Below are positions 25,705-39,470 of a stretch of DNA of 64,000 nucleotides, piece by piece. Numbering within the stretch: the first letter of the stretch is position 1; every line of letters begins with the position of its first letter. The stretch lies in contig NZ_CP082205.1 in assembly GCF_019856455.1 (NCBI RefSeq), positions 1,116,001 to 1,180,000 on the forward strand, given 5' to 3'. The translations under genes and the position numbers were made by a program. Source of the DNA: Streptococcus suis (GTDB lineage: Bacteria; Bacillota; Bacilli; Lactobacillales; Streptococcaceae). The notes under the pieces are model-generated. The model ran no database searches. It was not told where the DNA came from and worked only from the letters and a program-made list of their open reading frames with translations.

Positions 25705-27021
25705 ATGGAACAATTTGATTTGTTAGTTATCGGTTTTGGTAAGGCTGGAAAGACCTTAGCAGGTAAGCTTTCTGTGGCAGGTAAAAAGGTTGCCTTGGTC
25801 GAGGAAAATCCTGCTATGTTTGGTGGTACCTGTATCAATATTGGCTGTATTCCAACCAAGATTCTCTTGGTAGCAGCAGATAAAAACTGGACTTTTGAGC
25901 AGGTAATGGAGCAAAAGGAAACAGTCACCACTCGTCTACGAAACAAAAATGAAGCGGTCTTGAAAGGCAGCGGTGCCAATCTTTATCAAGGTCACGCACG
26001 TTTTGTTGCGGACAAAGTTGTTGAAGTGTCGGCCGGTGAAGAGTCGATCCAACTGACTGCGGAAACTATTGTCATCAATACAGGTGCTAAGTCGCGCGTG
26101 CTTCCAATTCCAGGTTTGTTGGATACAGCTCACGTTTATGATAGTACAGGCATTCAGAACTTGGAAACCCGTCCTGACAAGTTGGCAATTATCGGTGGTG
26201 GTAACATTGGACTTGAATTTGCTGGACTTTACAGCAAACTCGGCAGTCAGGTGACAGTATATGAAGCCAGCTCTGCTATTTTACCAAGAGAAGAGGAAGT
26301 AGTTGCCAAGTTAGCCAAGGAGTATATGGAAGAAGCTGGCGTGACCTTCGTCTTGGGTGCTAAAATTGAGCAAGTCGCAGCAACAGGTGATCAAGTTGCT
26401 GTGACAGTCAATGGTCAAACAGCAATTTTCGATGCCGTCCTCTATGCGACAGGTCGGGTGCCGAACACTGCTGACTTGGGCTTGGAACATACGGCGATTG
26501 AGCTTTTGGAAAATGGTGCTGTTAAGGTGGATGACTACTGCGAAACGACTGTTCCAGGTGTCTATGCGGTGGGAGATGTCAATGGCGGACCACAATTTAC
26601 TTACACATCCCTAGACGACTTCCGTATCGTTTTTGGTAAATTGACTGGGACTGGTACTTACAACTTGAGCCAACGCAAGTCTATTCCAACCAGCGTCTTT
26701 ATTACGCCTGTGCTGTCTCGTGTTGGTCTGACCGAGAAGGAAGCCATGGAAGCAGGTTACGACTATATTGCCAACGAATTGCCTGTTGCCAATATGCCAC
26801 GTGCCCATGTCAATAATGACCTCAAAGGTATCTTCAAGGTTATCGTGGATAAGGAAAGCAAACTGGTTCTTGGAGCAACTCTCTTTGGTCGAAATTCAGA
26901 AGAGTTGATTAACTTGATTGCTATGGCTATTGATAATAAAATCCCTTATACCTACTTCAAAACACAGATTTTCACCCATCCGACCATGGCTGAGAATTTG
27001 AATGATGTCTTTAATTTTTAA
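25705..27021 (+). CDS. FAD-dependent disulfide reductase, RclA/hypothiocyanite reductase (Har)-like
   Basis: A 438-residue class I flavin disulfide reductase: FAD motif VIGFGKAGKTLAG at residues 9-21, redox pair GGTCINIGCIPTK (Cys43, Cys48), NAD motif IGGGNIGLEFAG, FAD motif VYAVGDVNGGPQ and C-terminal FTHPTMAENL with the catalytic His. Size and the GFGKAGKTLAGKL start match RclA and the pneumococcal Har protein, which reduces hypothiocyanous acid made by host peroxidases. Mercury- or dihydrolipoyl-type reductases are less likely. The function is inferred from similarity. Confidence 0.8.
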   Translation: MEQFDLLVIGFGKAGKTLAGKLSVAGKKVALVEENPAMFGGTCINIGCIPTKILLVAADKNWTFEQVMEQKETVTTRLRNKNEAVLKGSGANLYQGHARFVADKVVEVSAGEESIQLTAETIVINTGAKSRVLPIPGLLDTAHVYDSTGIQNLETRPDKLAIIGGGNIGLEFAGLYSKLGSQVTVYEASSAILPREEEVVAKLAKEYMEEAGVTFVLGAKIEQVAATGDQVAVTVNGQTAIFDAVLYATGRVPNTADLGLEHTAIELLENGAVKVDDYCETTVPGVYAVGDVNGGPQFTYTSLDDFRIVFGKLTGTGTYNLSQRKSIPTSVFITPVLSRVGLTEKEAMEAGYDYIANELPVANMPRAHVNNDLKGIFKVIVDKESKLVLGATLFGRNSEELINLIAMAIDNKIPYTYFKTQIFTHPTMAENLNDVFNF

Positions 27022-27030
27022 TGGTGTAAT

Positions 27031-27054
27031 GACCGTCCGATAGGGCGGTTTTTC
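27031..27054 (+). terminator. Terminator after the RclA/Har-like gene
   Basis: GACCGTCC, a short loop, then GGGCGGTTTTTC; a compact GC stem with a T-run. Confidence 0.75.
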
Positions 27055-27097
27055 TTTTTCCATGTTACAATAAGGTATCAACCATTGGAGGTTTTAT

Positions 27098-27715
27098 ATG
27101 AAATGGAATAAAAAACTAGCCCTTAGTGCCGTCTTAGTCGCAAGTTTGTTTACTTTGTCAGCCTGTCAATCAATTTCAAATTGGTGGAAGAATACCAAGG
27201 AAGAATGGATTGGCTTGGAAATGACAGTTCGGACATTTGATGAGAATTCTCAGTTAATCGATGAAATGTCTGGCAAGTCCTTATCGATTTCGCGGAATCA
27301 GGAATTTGACTCGGTGGATGCCGAAGGCTATTCCAATGCGGATTCATCTGTTTTGAAGGTCACACTTGGCAATTATGAAATTGACCATGTTGGTTCTTCC
27401 TTGATTGCTGCCGAAGAGGGCTTGGAGGATTTATTTGCTAAGTATCAATCGACTGTAGATATTGCCAACTATGATCGTTCTATTCCCTTGGTTAATCGGA
27501 TGGTTTCGAGCTTGAAAAATGATTTTACTGGTAAGGCTAAGGTTGTTTTAATTCGTTCGCAAAATGGCACACCATTAGCGACCTATGTTGGTGATAAGGT
27601 ATCCCTTTATGCTTCTGATGCGCCCAAAACATCAGAACTACTGATAGATGGTAAACGCTTGATTATCTATCGTTGTGACTATACGATTTATGACAGAGAG
27701 TTGTTGGAGAACTAG
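27098..27715 (+). CDS. Small lipoprotein (DUF5052-like)
   Basis: A predicted lipoprotein of 205 residues: MKWNKK start, hydrophobic segment and lipobox LSAC with Cys23. The mature part begins SISNWWKNTKEEWIGL and includes VRTFDENSQLIDEMSGKS. It resembles the DUF5052 lipoproteins of streptococci and lactococci, whose function is unknown. GGAGG precedes the ATG. It abuts the following GNAT gene (TAG then ATG), so the two are cotranscribed. Confidence 0.75.
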   Translation: MKWNKKLALSAVLVASLFTLSACQSISNWWKNTKEEWIGLEMTVRTFDENSQLIDEMSGKSLSISRNQEFDSVDAEGYSNADSSVLKVTLGNYEIDHVGSSLIAAEEGLEDLFAKYQSTVDIANYDRSIPLVNRMVSSLKNDFTGKAKVVLIRSQNGTPLATYVGDKVSLYASDAPKTSELLIDGKRLIIYRCDYTIYDRELLEN

Positions 27716-28225
27716 ATGATAAAAATTCAGTCAGCACAGATAGAAGATGCCGCAGATTTGGTGGCTATCTACGCTCCTTATGTTGAAAACACAGCCATTA
27801 CTTTTGAAACAGAGATACCGACAGTTGCAGACTTTGCCAGTCGGATTGAAAAGACCTTGGAGAAGTTTCCCTATCTGGTAGCAGTAGAAGAAGGACAAAT
27901 TCTAGGCTATGCTTATGCTTCAACCTACTATGCCCGTGCGGCTTACGATTGGACGGTGGAATTATCCGTATATATCAAGCAAGAAGCACGCGGAAAAGGC
28001 ATTGGAACTCTTCTCTACAATGCTTTGGAAAGGGAACTGACAGCGCGTGGTTTTAAAAATTTCTTAGCCTGTATCGCCCTGCCCAATCCAGCCTCTATAG
28101 CCCTCCATGAGAAGAGGGGCTATGAACAGGTAGCTCATTTCAAGAAAGTTGGCTACAAATTCGATACCTGGCATGATATTGTCTGGCTCCAAAAGTCTCT
28201 TGTAGGTAAGCAAAATGAAGATTGA
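27716..28225 (+). CDS. GNAT N-acetyltransferase, phosphinothricin/methionine-sulfone acetyltransferase type
   Basis: A 169-residue GNAT. The start with DLVAIYAPYVENTAITFE and AYASTYYARAAYDWTVELSVY is characteristic of the PAT/Bar/MddA group. The acetyl-CoA loop is EARGKGIGTLLY, and NPASIALHEKRGY follows. Related proteins act on amino-acid analogues such as methionine sulfone; the natural substrate here is unknown. It overlaps the next gene by 11 bases. Confidence 0.85.
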   Translation: MIKIQSAQIEDAADLVAIYAPYVENTAITFETEIPTVADFASRIEKTLEKFPYLVAVEEGQILGYAYASTYYARAAYDWTVELSVYIKQEARGKGIGTLLYNALERELTARGFKNFLACIALPNPASIALHEKRGYEQVAHFKKVGYKFDTWHDIVWLQKSLVGKQNED

Positions 28226-28868
28226 TGAATTAGAAAAACGATTATTACTAGTAGCAGATGTTAGTCAAGCCCAACCGATGAAAGCCTACATGAAAAACAA
28301 CTTTGACTTTTTGGGTGTTCGGACACCTGACCGTCGAACAGTTGCCAAGCAGTTTTTCAAAGACTTTAAGGCTCAGGGAATTGATTGGGACTTTGTAGAG
28401 GCTTGTTGGGACAAACCCTACCGCGAGTTTCAGTATATCGCTATTGATTACCTGGTCACCAAGAAAAAAGATCTGGTCTTAGCTGACCTGCCCCGCTTGA
28501 AAAAGCTTGCTCAGGAAAAGTCATGGTGGGATAGTATTGACGGACTGGACAAGCTAGTCGGTAAGATTGTTTTGGACAATCCAGAGGCCAAGCAGACCAT
28601 TTTGGAATGGAGTGTAGATGACGATTTCTGGCTGAGACGAATTGCCATTGACCACCAACTCTTGCAAAAAGAAAAGACAGATACGAAACTGTTGGAACAA
28701 ATCCTAATCAATAATCTTAATCAGACTGAATTTTTCATCAATAAGGCGATTGGTTGGAGTTTGCGAGATTATTCTAAGACCAATCCTGAATGGGTACGGA
28801 CTTTTCTTGACACCTACCGGTCCCAAATGGCAGGTCTGTCCATTCGTGAAGCCAGTAAGTACATCTAG
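28215..28868 (+). CDS. DNA alkylation repair enzyme, AlkD-like
   Basis: A 217-residue helical-repeat (HEAT-like) protein with MKNNFDFLGVRTPDRRTV near the start, WDKPYREFQYIAIDYL, KSWWDSIDGLDKLVG and FWLRRIAIDHQLLQK, and ending FFINKAIGWSLRDYSKTNPEWV. These are hallmark segments of the DNA alkylation repair (AlkC/AlkD) family, DNA glycosylases that remove alkylated purines. It overlaps the preceding GNAT gene and is close to the following DUF1905 gene. Confidence 0.9.
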   Translation: MKIDELEKRLLLVADVSQAQPMKAYMKNNFDFLGVRTPDRRTVAKQFFKDFKAQGIDWDFVEACWDKPYREFQYIAIDYLVTKKKDLVLADLPRLKKLAQEKSWWDSIDGLDKLVGKIVLDNPEAKQTILEWSVDDDFWLRRIAIDHQLLQKEKTDTKLLEQILINNLNQTEFFINKAIGWSLRDYSKTNPEWVRTFLDTYRSQMAGLSIREASKYI

Positions 28869-28876
28869 GAGGATCC

Positions 28877-29164
28877 ATGTCAAAAATCTATGAGTTTGAA
28901 GCAGTCATTCATCCAGTACCAGATAAGGGCGGAGCCTACGTTATTTTTCCCTATGATATACGAGAGGAATTTGGAAAAGGCAGAGTAAAGGTACATGCGA
29001 CTTTTGATGAACATCCTTATGATGGTTCAATCATCAATATGGGAATCAAGGATGAAGCAGGCAATGTTTGCTATATCATCGGTATTCAGAAGGCTATTCG
29101 AGCTACCATAGGTAAAGAGGCTGGTGATAGAGTTCAGGTGACTATTCAAGAACGACTGGAGTAA
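28877..29164 (+). CDS. DUF1905 domain protein
   Basis: A 95-residue single-domain protein: YEFEAVIHPVPDKGGAYVIFPYDI, KVHATFDEHPYDGSI and IGIQKAIRATIGKEAGDRV. This is the DUF1905 fold. Its function is not established. AGGAGG precedes the ATG. Last gene of the unit 27098-29164, which would join a lipoprotein, an acetyltransferase, a DNA glycosylase and this protein. Confidence 0.85.
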   Translation: MSKIYEFEAVIHPVPDKGGAYVIFPYDIREEFGKGRVKVHATFDEHPYDGSIINMGIKDEAGNVCYIIGIQKAIRATIGKEAGDRVQVTIQERLE

Positions 29165-29209
29165 CAGGCTTGCAAATCCTTGAGATTATGGTAGAATGGT
29201 TACATGCGA

Positions 29210-29420
29210 TGAGCCCGAGTAGTGGGGGGGATTAAGGTTCAGCACACTTCTAAGAGTTCGTGTCAACATCTCAGCGCAGTGGTTGATTGGCAGATTTGTT
29301 CGTATTTTATACTCCAAATCTGACCTAATCAACTGTGCGGGGGTGGGAAGACGAACTCTTGGTTGACAAGTTGAGTTCTTTCCCACTCCCTTCGACGCTA
29401 GGGAGGTCTTCATTAGATTG
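29210..29420. repeat. Composite intergenic repeat, copy A
   Basis: Shares AGAGTTCGTGTCAACATCTC, CGCAGTGGTTGATTGGCAG and CTCCAAATCTGA with copies at 43579 and 52309, and ends like them with GAGTTCTTTCCCACTCCC. No protein gene was found here. A TATGGTAGAAT sequence near 29188 could be a promoter, so a transcribed RNA is possible but not shown. Confidence 0.6.
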
Positions 29421-29484
29421 AAACGCAGGAGCGGACCTTGGATAGTTGTGTGAACCTTCTATTCTCATCAGAAATGATGCCCTT

Positions 29485-29506
29485 GCCCACTTAGGTGGGC
29501 TTTTTT
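29485..29506 (+). terminator. Terminator upstream of asd
   Basis: GCCCAC-TTAG-GTGGGC followed by six T. Confidence 0.85.
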
Positions 29507-29539
29507 GCATTTCAGACTTTCCATTTATTGAAATTGTGG

Positions 29540-29545
29540 TATAAT
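29540..29545 (+). promoter_or_regulatory. Extended -10 of asd
   Basis: TGTGGTATAAT, hexamer 29540-29545, 55 bases before the asd start; the -35 is weak. Confidence 0.5.
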
Positions 29546-29600
29546 TATGAAATAACAAATATTTAGAAAATTTTGAAGAATTGATTTAAAGGAGATTTCT

Positions 29601-30677
29601 ATGGCTTATGTAGTAGCTGTTGTTGGTGCGACTGGTGCAGTTGGTGCCCAAATGATTAAAATGTTGGAAGAATCAACTCTTCCAATCGAGAAAGTGCGTT
29701 TCTTGGCTTCTGCTCGTTCAGCAGGCAAGACCTTGCAGTTCAAGGGACAGGACATTGTCATCGAAGAAACAACAGAGACAGCTTTTGAAGGAGTGGATAT
29801 TGCCCTCTTTTCAGCTGGTGGTTCTACATCTGCCAAATATGCTCCTTACGCAGTAAAAGCTGGCGCAGTTGTGGTGGATAACACATCTTATTTCCGTCAA
29901 AATCCAGATGTACCTTTGGTTGTTCCTGAGGTGAATGCTCACGCGCTTGATAATCACAATGGTATCATCGCCTGCCCTAACTGTTCAACTATTCAAATGA
30001 TGGTCGCGCTTGAACCTGTCCGTCAGAAATGGGGCTTGGAGCGGATTATCGTATCGACCTATCAGGCGGTTTCTGGTGCAGGTATGGGAGCTATCTTGGA
30101 AACCCAAGCTCAATTGCGTGCAGTCTTGAATGATGGAGTAGAGCCAAAAGCGGTAGAAGCAAATATTCTTCCTTCTGGTGGCGATAAGAAGCACTATCCA
30201 ATCGGCTTCAACGCTATTCCTCAAATCGATCTCTTCACTGAAAATGACTATACTTATGAAGAGATGAAGATGACAAAAGAAACCAAGAAAATCATGGAAG
30301 ACGATAGTATTGCTGTTTCTGCAACCTGCGTCCGTATTCCAGTCTTGTCAGCTCATTCAGAGTCTGTTTACATTGAAACAAAAGAAATTGCTCCAATTGA
30401 TGAGGTAAAAGCAGCCATTGCAGCTTTCCCAGGCGCAGTTTTGGAAGATGATGTGGCAAACCAAGTCTATCCACAAGCTGTCAATGCAGTTGGTAGCCGA
30501 GATACCTTTGTCGGTCGCATCCGTAAGGACTTGGACAAGGAAAACGGTATTCATATGTGGGTTGTCTCTGACAACTTGCTTAAAGGTGCAGCATGGAACT
30601 CTGTTCAAATCGCTGAAACCCTCCACGAACGTGGTCTTGTTCGTCCAACGGCAGAATTGAAGTTTGAATTGAAATAA
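29601..30677 (+). CDS. asd: Aspartate-semialdehyde dehydrogenase
   Basis: Reduces aspartyl phosphate to aspartate semialdehyde, the branch point to lysine/diaminopimelate and Thr/Met. 358 residues. NADP motif VVGATGAVG at residues 7-15, [12 protein letters not shown], catalytic cysteine in [10 protein letters not shown] and substrate region [19 protein letters not shown] precedes the ATG. The next gene, dapA, uses its product, though a hairpin separates them. Confidence 0.97.
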   Translation: MAYVVAVVGATGAVGAQMIKMLEESTLPIEKVRFLASARSAGKTLQFKGQDIVIEETTETAFEGVDIALFSAGGSTSAKYAPYAVKAGAVVVDNTSYFRQNPDVPLVVPEVNAHALDNHNGIIACPNCSTIQMMVALEPVRQKWGLERIIVSTYQAVSGAGMGAILETQAQLRAVLNDGVEPKAVEANILPSGGDKKHYPIGFNAIPQIDLFTENDYTYEEMKMTKETKKIMEDDSIAVSATCVRIPVLSAHSESVYIETKEIAPIDEVKAAIAAFPGAVLEDDVANQVYPQAVNAVGSRDTFVGRIRKDLDKENGIHMWVVSDNLLKGAAWNSVQIAETLHERGLVRPTAELKFELK

Positions 30678-30700
30678 TTTTATTAACCAAAAGTACACAA

Positions 30701-30722
30701 AAGGCTGCACTCAGCCTTTTTT
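30701..30722 (+). terminator. Hairpin between asd and dapA
   Basis: AAGGCTG-CACT-CAGCCTT with a T-run. It probably reduces readthrough from asd into dapA, since no strong separate dapA promoter is obvious in the 28 bases that remain. Confidence 0.75.
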
Positions 30723-30749
30723 AGCAACAATCAGTAAGAGAGGAAGCCT

Positions 30750-31685
30750 ATGTCTATTCAAGATTTACGTGATGTAAAAATCATAACAGCCATGATTACG
30801 CCCTTTAAAGAAGATGGTGCAATTAACTATGATGTGTTGCCAGAATTGGTCGAACATTTATTGGCTCATCATACGGAAGGAATTTTGTTGGCAGGAACAA
30901 CTGCCGAAAGTCCAACACTTACACACGCGGAAGAATTAGAATTGTTTGCGGCGGTACAAAAAATTGTCAACGGTCGTGTTCCATTGATTGCAGGTATCGG
31001 TACCAATGATACGCGCGATTCGATTGAGTTTGCTAAGGAAGTAGCGGCCTTCGGAGGATTTGCGGCAGGTCTTGCCATTGTGCCTTATTACAACAAACCT
31101 TCTCAAGAGGGAATGTATCAACACTTCAAGGCTATTGCGGATGCCTCTGATTTGCCAATCATTATCTACAATATTCCAGGTCGTGTTGTCGTTGAAATGA
31201 CGCCAGAAACCATGTTACGTTTGGCAGAGCATCCAAACATCATCGGTGTTAAAGAGTGTACAAGCCTTGCCAACATGGCTTACCTAATTGAGCATAAACC
31301 AGAAGACTTCTTGATTTATACAGGTGAGGACGGCGATGCCTTTCATGCTATGAACCTTGGAGCCGATGGTGTGATCTCCGTTGCTTCACATACCAATGGT
31401 GATGAAATGTATGAGATGTTTACTGCTATTGAGCAGCAAGATATCCGAACAGCAGCTGCCATTCAACGCAAGTTCATTCCGAAAGTCAATGCCCTCTTCT
31501 CCTATCCAAGTCCTGCACCAGTTAAGGCGGTTCTTAATTACCTTGGATTTGAAGTTGGTCCACTTCGCTTGCCGTTGGTTCCATGCCCAGAAGAAGATGC
31601 TAAACGCATTATTAAAGTAGTCGTTGACGGCGACTACGAAGCGACCAAAGCCACAGTAACAGGAGTCGTAAGACCGGATTATTAA
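30750..31685 (+). CDS. dapA: 4-hydroxy-tetrahydrodipicolinate synthase
   Basis: Condenses pyruvate with aspartate semialdehyde, the first step of lysine synthesis. 311 residues. The motif [14 protein letters not shown] is the DapA signature (GTTGE in most, here GTTAE). [17 protein letters not shown] has the catalytic Tyr, GVKECTS the Schiff-base Lys and YTGEDGDA the substrate loop. AGAGAGGAAG precedes the ATG. The stop codon overlaps the first repeat hairpin downstream. Confidence 0.96.
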   Translation: MSIQDLRDVKIITAMITPFKEDGAINYDVLPELVEHLLAHHTEGILLAGTTAESPTLTHAEELELFAAVQKIVNGRVPLIAGIGTNDTRDSIEFAKEVAAFGGFAAGLAIVPYYNKPSQEGMYQHFKAIADASDLPIIIYNIPGRVVVEMTPETMLRLAEHPNIIGVKECTSLANMAYLIEHKPEDFLIYTGEDGDAFHAMNLGADGVISVASHTNGDEMYEMFTAIEQQDIRTAAAIQRKFIPKVNALFSYPSPAPVKAVLNYLGFEVGPLRLPLVPCPEEDAKRIIKVVVDGDYEATKATVTGVVRPDY

Positions 31686-32060
31686 AATAGTCAGGGGAGT
31701 GACTATTTTAACGTGAGCCTTGAAATAAGAGAGCGAACAATGTCTGGGGGAGTGGATTAAAACAGTCAGGGAAGTGACTGTTTTAACCCGAGCCTGAAAA
31801 TACGACAGCGAGGCTTGTTTGGGGGATACGAATAAACCGGTGGTCTATTCGTACCTGAGCCTGAAAACAAAAAAGTGAAGTACATCAGCTGGTCACCAAG
31901 AAATATGAAAGTGACCATAGAAGACCCGAGCCAAGAAATGCGACAGCGAGGACAGTCAGGGGAGTGACTATTTTAACGTGAGTTAGAGCATAAAGAGTGA
32001 GGTGTTTAGAAAAACATTAATCTAGAGGAGCTTCTGGCCATCTTCCTCGTTTTATTTAAG
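31684..32060. repeat. Array of variable-stem hairpins downstream of dapA
   Basis: No gene is present. Consecutive hairpins have different but self-complementary stems: AAAATAGTCA/TGACTATTTT (31684-31709), TTAAAACAGTCA/TGACTGTTTTAA (31757-31786), TACGAATA/TATTCGTA (31827-31853) and TGGTCAC/GTGACCA (31890-31917). They are separated by a recurring spacer of the type CGAGCC...GACAGCGAGG. The same modules recur at 62416-62640. The first hairpin may end dapA transcription. Confidence 0.7.
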
Positions 32061-32139
32061 TTTACACAAGCACATCAGTTATCTGGTGTGCTTTTTAGTT
32101 GCAAGCCTTTTCAATTTTTTGGCATTCTTGATATAATGA

Positions 32140-34969
<2,830 letters not shown>

Positions 34970-35035
34970 ATGATGTCAGATAGTCTTTGTGAAAAATGTA
35001 AGTGCATTTAACCTTGAAAAATTTATTTTATAAAC

Positions 35036-35097
35036 TCTGATAACAGTTGATAGAATCATCTTTCTAGCCACTGCTTATCAGATTTTTTTATTTTTTT
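35036..35097 (+). terminator. Terminator before the glp operon
   Basis: CTGATAA (35037-35043) pairs with TTATCAG (35075-35081) across a 31-base loop, followed by a long T-run. Confidence 0.6.
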
Positions 35098-35135
35098 GAA
35101 AAAAATGATAGGAAAAATTCACAAGAATGGGTTAG

Positions 35136-36713
<1,578 letters not shown>

Positions 36714-36788
36714 AGGACTTGTTAGCTAGGGGAAAGAAGAATTTCCTCTTGCTAGACAGTCCTATTCGAAAGTTAGGAAGTGAATCGT

Positions 36789-38618
36789 ATGGAATTTTCA
36801 AAAGAAACAAGACGCTTAGCTATTGAGCGAATGCAGGATCGTCAACTTGACCTCTTGATTATCGGGGGAGGTATTACAGGTGCTGGTGTGGCTTTGCAGG
36901 CAGCAGCAAGCGGTATGGAAACAGCCTTGATTGAAATGCAAGACTTTGCAGAAGGAACATCCAGCCGTTCAACAAAATTGGTTCACGGTGGTCTTCGCTA
37001 CCTCAAACAATTTGACGTGGAAGTGGTATCCGATACCGTATCTGAACGTGCTGTAGTACAAAATATTGCCCCACATATTCCAAAGCCAGACCCGATGCTC
37101 TTGCCAGTCTACGACGAGCCAGGTTCAACCTTCAGTCTTTTCCGTTTGAAAGTGGCTATGGACCTCTATGATCTCTTGGCTGGTGTTAACAATACGGACC
37201 TTGCCAATAAGGTGTTGACAAGAGAAGAAGTGCTGGAACGTGAACCAAACTTGAAGCAAGAAGGATTGATTGGTGGAGGAGTTTATCTTGACTTCCGTAA
37301 CAATGATGCCCGCTTGGTTATTGAAAATATCAAACGTGCAGCCAAGGATGGCGCCTTGATTGCCAGCCGTGTCAAAGCTGAGAAATTCATCAAAGATGAG
37401 GTTGGAAAAGTTGTCGGTATCATTGCTCGTGATTTGCTGACAGACCGCACCTTTGAAATCCGTGCGCGTTTGGTCATCAATACAACAGGACCATGGAGTG
37501 ATGAAGTGCGTAATCTGGATGGAGAAGGTTCAGGCGTTCTCCAGATGCGTCCGACCAAGGGTGTGCACCTAGTTGTCGATAGCTCTCGCTTGTCTGTACC
37601 ACAGCCGACTTACTTTGATACTGGCTATGCGGATGGTCGAATGGTCTTTGTCCTTCCACGTGAAAATAAAACTTATTTTGGTACGACAGATACAGACTAT
37701 ACTGGTGATTTGGCAAATCCAATGGTAACCCAAGAAGATGTTGACTACCTGCTTGATATTGTCAATAATCGCTTCCCAGAATCAAACTTGACCTTGGATG
37801 ACATTGAGAGCGGTTGGGCAGGTCTTCGTCCCCTCTTGTCTGGAAATGGTGCTTCTGACTACAACGGTGGAAATAATGGTAAGCTCAGCGATGACAGCTT
37901 TAATGGCTTGATTGAAACAGTTAAAGGTTATTTGAACAATGAAAAGACACGTGACGATGTGGAACATGATTTGACACATTTGGAAGGTAGCGTTTCTGAA
38001 AAACACTTGGATCCTTCAGCTGTATCACGTGGCTCTGCCCTTGACCGTGATGACAATGGTTTGCTGACTCTTGCTGGTGGTAAGATTACTGACTTCCGTA
38101 AGATGGCGGAAGGTGCAATTGAAAAAGTGGCAGACATTCTCAAAGAAGAACATGGTCGCAGCTTCAAACTCATCAATTCTAAGACCTATCCAGTCTCTGG
38201 TGGTGAATTGAACCCAGCTAATGTAGCAGAAGAAATAGAACACTTGGCTCAATTAGGTGTGAAAAAAGGTTTGGACTACGAGGATGCACTCTACCTTGCT
38301 AACTTGTACGGTTCAAATGCGCCAAAAGTATTTGCCTTGAACCATAAAGTAGAAGCCGTTTCTGGCTTGAACAAGCGTGACTTGCTTTCCCTTCATTATG
38401 CTATGAAGGAAGAGATGACCTTGACCGCAGTTGACTATCTTCTCCGTCGTACCAACTACATGCTCTTTATGCGTGAGCAGTTGGATGCGGTAGCACCAGA
38501 CGTTTTGAAAGAAATGGCGGCTTACTATGCTTGGTCAGAAGAAGAAGTTGCTCAACAGGAACAATTGTTGGCAGATACACTTGTTAAGAATGATTTGACC
38601 TATTTGAAAGAAAAATAG
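36789..38618 (+). CDS. glpO: Alpha-glycerophosphate oxidase
   Basis: FAD enzyme oxidising glycerol 3-phosphate to dihydroxyacetone phosphate with O2, releasing hydrogen peroxide, a cytotoxic product of streptococci. 609 residues, the oxidase length rather than that of bacterial dehydrogenases. FAD motif DLLIIGGGITGAGVAL near residues 21-36, then EGTSSRSTKLVHGGLRYL and YFGTTDTDYTGD. ATG 36789 follows AGGAAG; an in-frame GTG at 36780 overlaps that site. Confidence 0.95.
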   Translation: MEFSKETRRLAIERMQDRQLDLLIIGGGITGAGVALQAAASGMETALIEMQDFAEGTSSRSTKLVHGGLRYLKQFDVEVVSDTVSERAVVQNIAPHIPKPDPMLLPVYDEPGSTFSLFRLKVAMDLYDLLAGVNNTDLANKVLTREEVLEREPNLKQEGLIGGGVYLDFRNNDARLVIENIKRAAKDGALIASRVKAEKFIKDEVGKVVGIIARDLLTDRTFEIRARLVINTTGPWSDEVRNLDGEGSGVLQMRPTKGVHLVVDSSRLSVPQPTYFDTGYADGRMVFVLPRENKTYFGTTDTDYTGDLANPMVTQEDVDYLLDIVNNRFPESNLTLDDIESGWAGLRPLLSGNGASDYNGGNNGKLSDDSFNGLIETVKGYLNNEKTRDDVEHDLTHLEGSVSEKHLDPSAVSRGSALDRDDNGLLTLAGGKITDFRKMAEGAIEKVADILKEEHGRSFKLINSKTYPVSGGELNPANVAEEIEHLAQLGVKKGLDYEDALYLANLYGSNAPKVFALNHKVEAVSGLNKRDLLSLHYAMKEEMTLTAVDYLLRRTNYMLFMREQLDAVAPDVLKEMAAYYAWSEEEVAQQEQLLADTLVKNDLTYLKEK

Positions 38619-38628
38619 AAAGAGGTGC

Positions 38629-39339
38629 ATGATGACAAATGAATTAATCGGTGAAGTACTGGGTACTGCCTTGCTGATATTACTTGGTAACGGTGTTGTA
38701 GCAGGGGTAGTGCTAGATAAGAGTAAGGCCAAGGATGCTGGTTGGATTGTAATCACAATTGGTTGGGGTCTAGCAGTAGCCATGGCGGCCTTTGTGAGTG
38801 GTTTATTGGGCCCAGCCCACCTCAACCCAGCTGTATCAATTGCCATGGCCTTGGCAGGAAATCTCCCATGGGGGTCTGTAGTCCCTTATATCCTTGCTCA
38901 ATTTATCGGAGCTTTTATCGGTAGTATCCTAGTTTACCTCATGTACAAGGATCACTATGATGCAACAGAAGACACTGGTGCTGTATTGGCAACCTTCTCT
39001 ACTGGACCTGCCATCCGGAACTTAGTTTCTAATACAATTAGCGAAGCAATCGGAACCTTTGTTTTGGTCTTGGGATTACTGGCTTTCGGTCAGTATGATT
39101 TTCCAACAGGGCTAGGCACTTTAATCGTCGGTGGTTTGATTGTTTCCCTCGGAGTTTCTCTTGGTGGTCCAACAGGATATGCCCTAAACCCTGCGCGTGA
39201 TCTTGGTCCTCGTATCATGCATGCCATCCTTCCATTGAAGCACAAGGGAGATTCGGATTGGGGCTATGCATGGGTACCAGTAGTTGGTCCAATCATCGGA
39301 GGCTTGCTTGCGGCTCTCCTTTATGGTTTCATTTTTTAA
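38629..39339 (+). CDS. glpF: Glycerol uptake facilitator (aquaglyceroporin)
   Basis: A membrane channel of 236 residues with six helices and the two half-helices marked by NPA: HLNPAVSIAMA (NPA at 66-68) and YALNPARDLGPRI. The Asp after the second NPAR is the glycerol-facilitator signature. GAGGTG is 6 bases upstream of the first of two adjacent ATGs. It follows glpO by 10 bases and brings in the glycerol used by GlpK. Confidence 0.95.
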   Translation: MMTNELIGEVLGTALLILLGNGVVAGVVLDKSKAKDAGWIVITIGWGLAVAMAAFVSGLLGPAHLNPAVSIAMALAGNLPWGSVVPYILAQFIGAFIGSILVYLMYKDHYDATEDTGAVLATFSTGPAIRNLVSNTISEAIGTFVLVLGLLAFGQYDFPTGLGTLIVGGLIVSLGVSLGGPTGYALNPARDLGPRIMHAILPLKHKGDSDWGYAWVPVVGPIIGGLLAALLYGFIF

Positions 39340-39347
39340 AAAATATC

Positions 39348-39382
39348 CTTCTCTAATCAGCAATGGTTAGGGAAGTTTTTTA
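39348..39382 (+). terminator. Terminator of glpKOF
   Basis: CTTCTCTAATC pairs with GGTTAGGGAAG (one wobble), followed by TTTTTTATT. Confidence 0.8.
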
Positions 39383-39470
39383 TTACTTGGCTGTCAATCG
39401 TGAGCAAAAGATTGTTGTTTATCAATAATTAGCGATAAAATAAGTCTATCAACATCAGTGAGGTCATCTT

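Noticed and set aside
29165..29600. tRNA or stable housekeeping RNA in the asd upstream gap
   Set aside because: I found no cloverleaf or known RNA core; the content is explained by the composite repeat and a terminator.
31684..32060. CRISPR array downstream of dapA
   Set aside because: The repeats differ in stem sequence and spacing, there are no constant-length spacers, and no cas genes are near.
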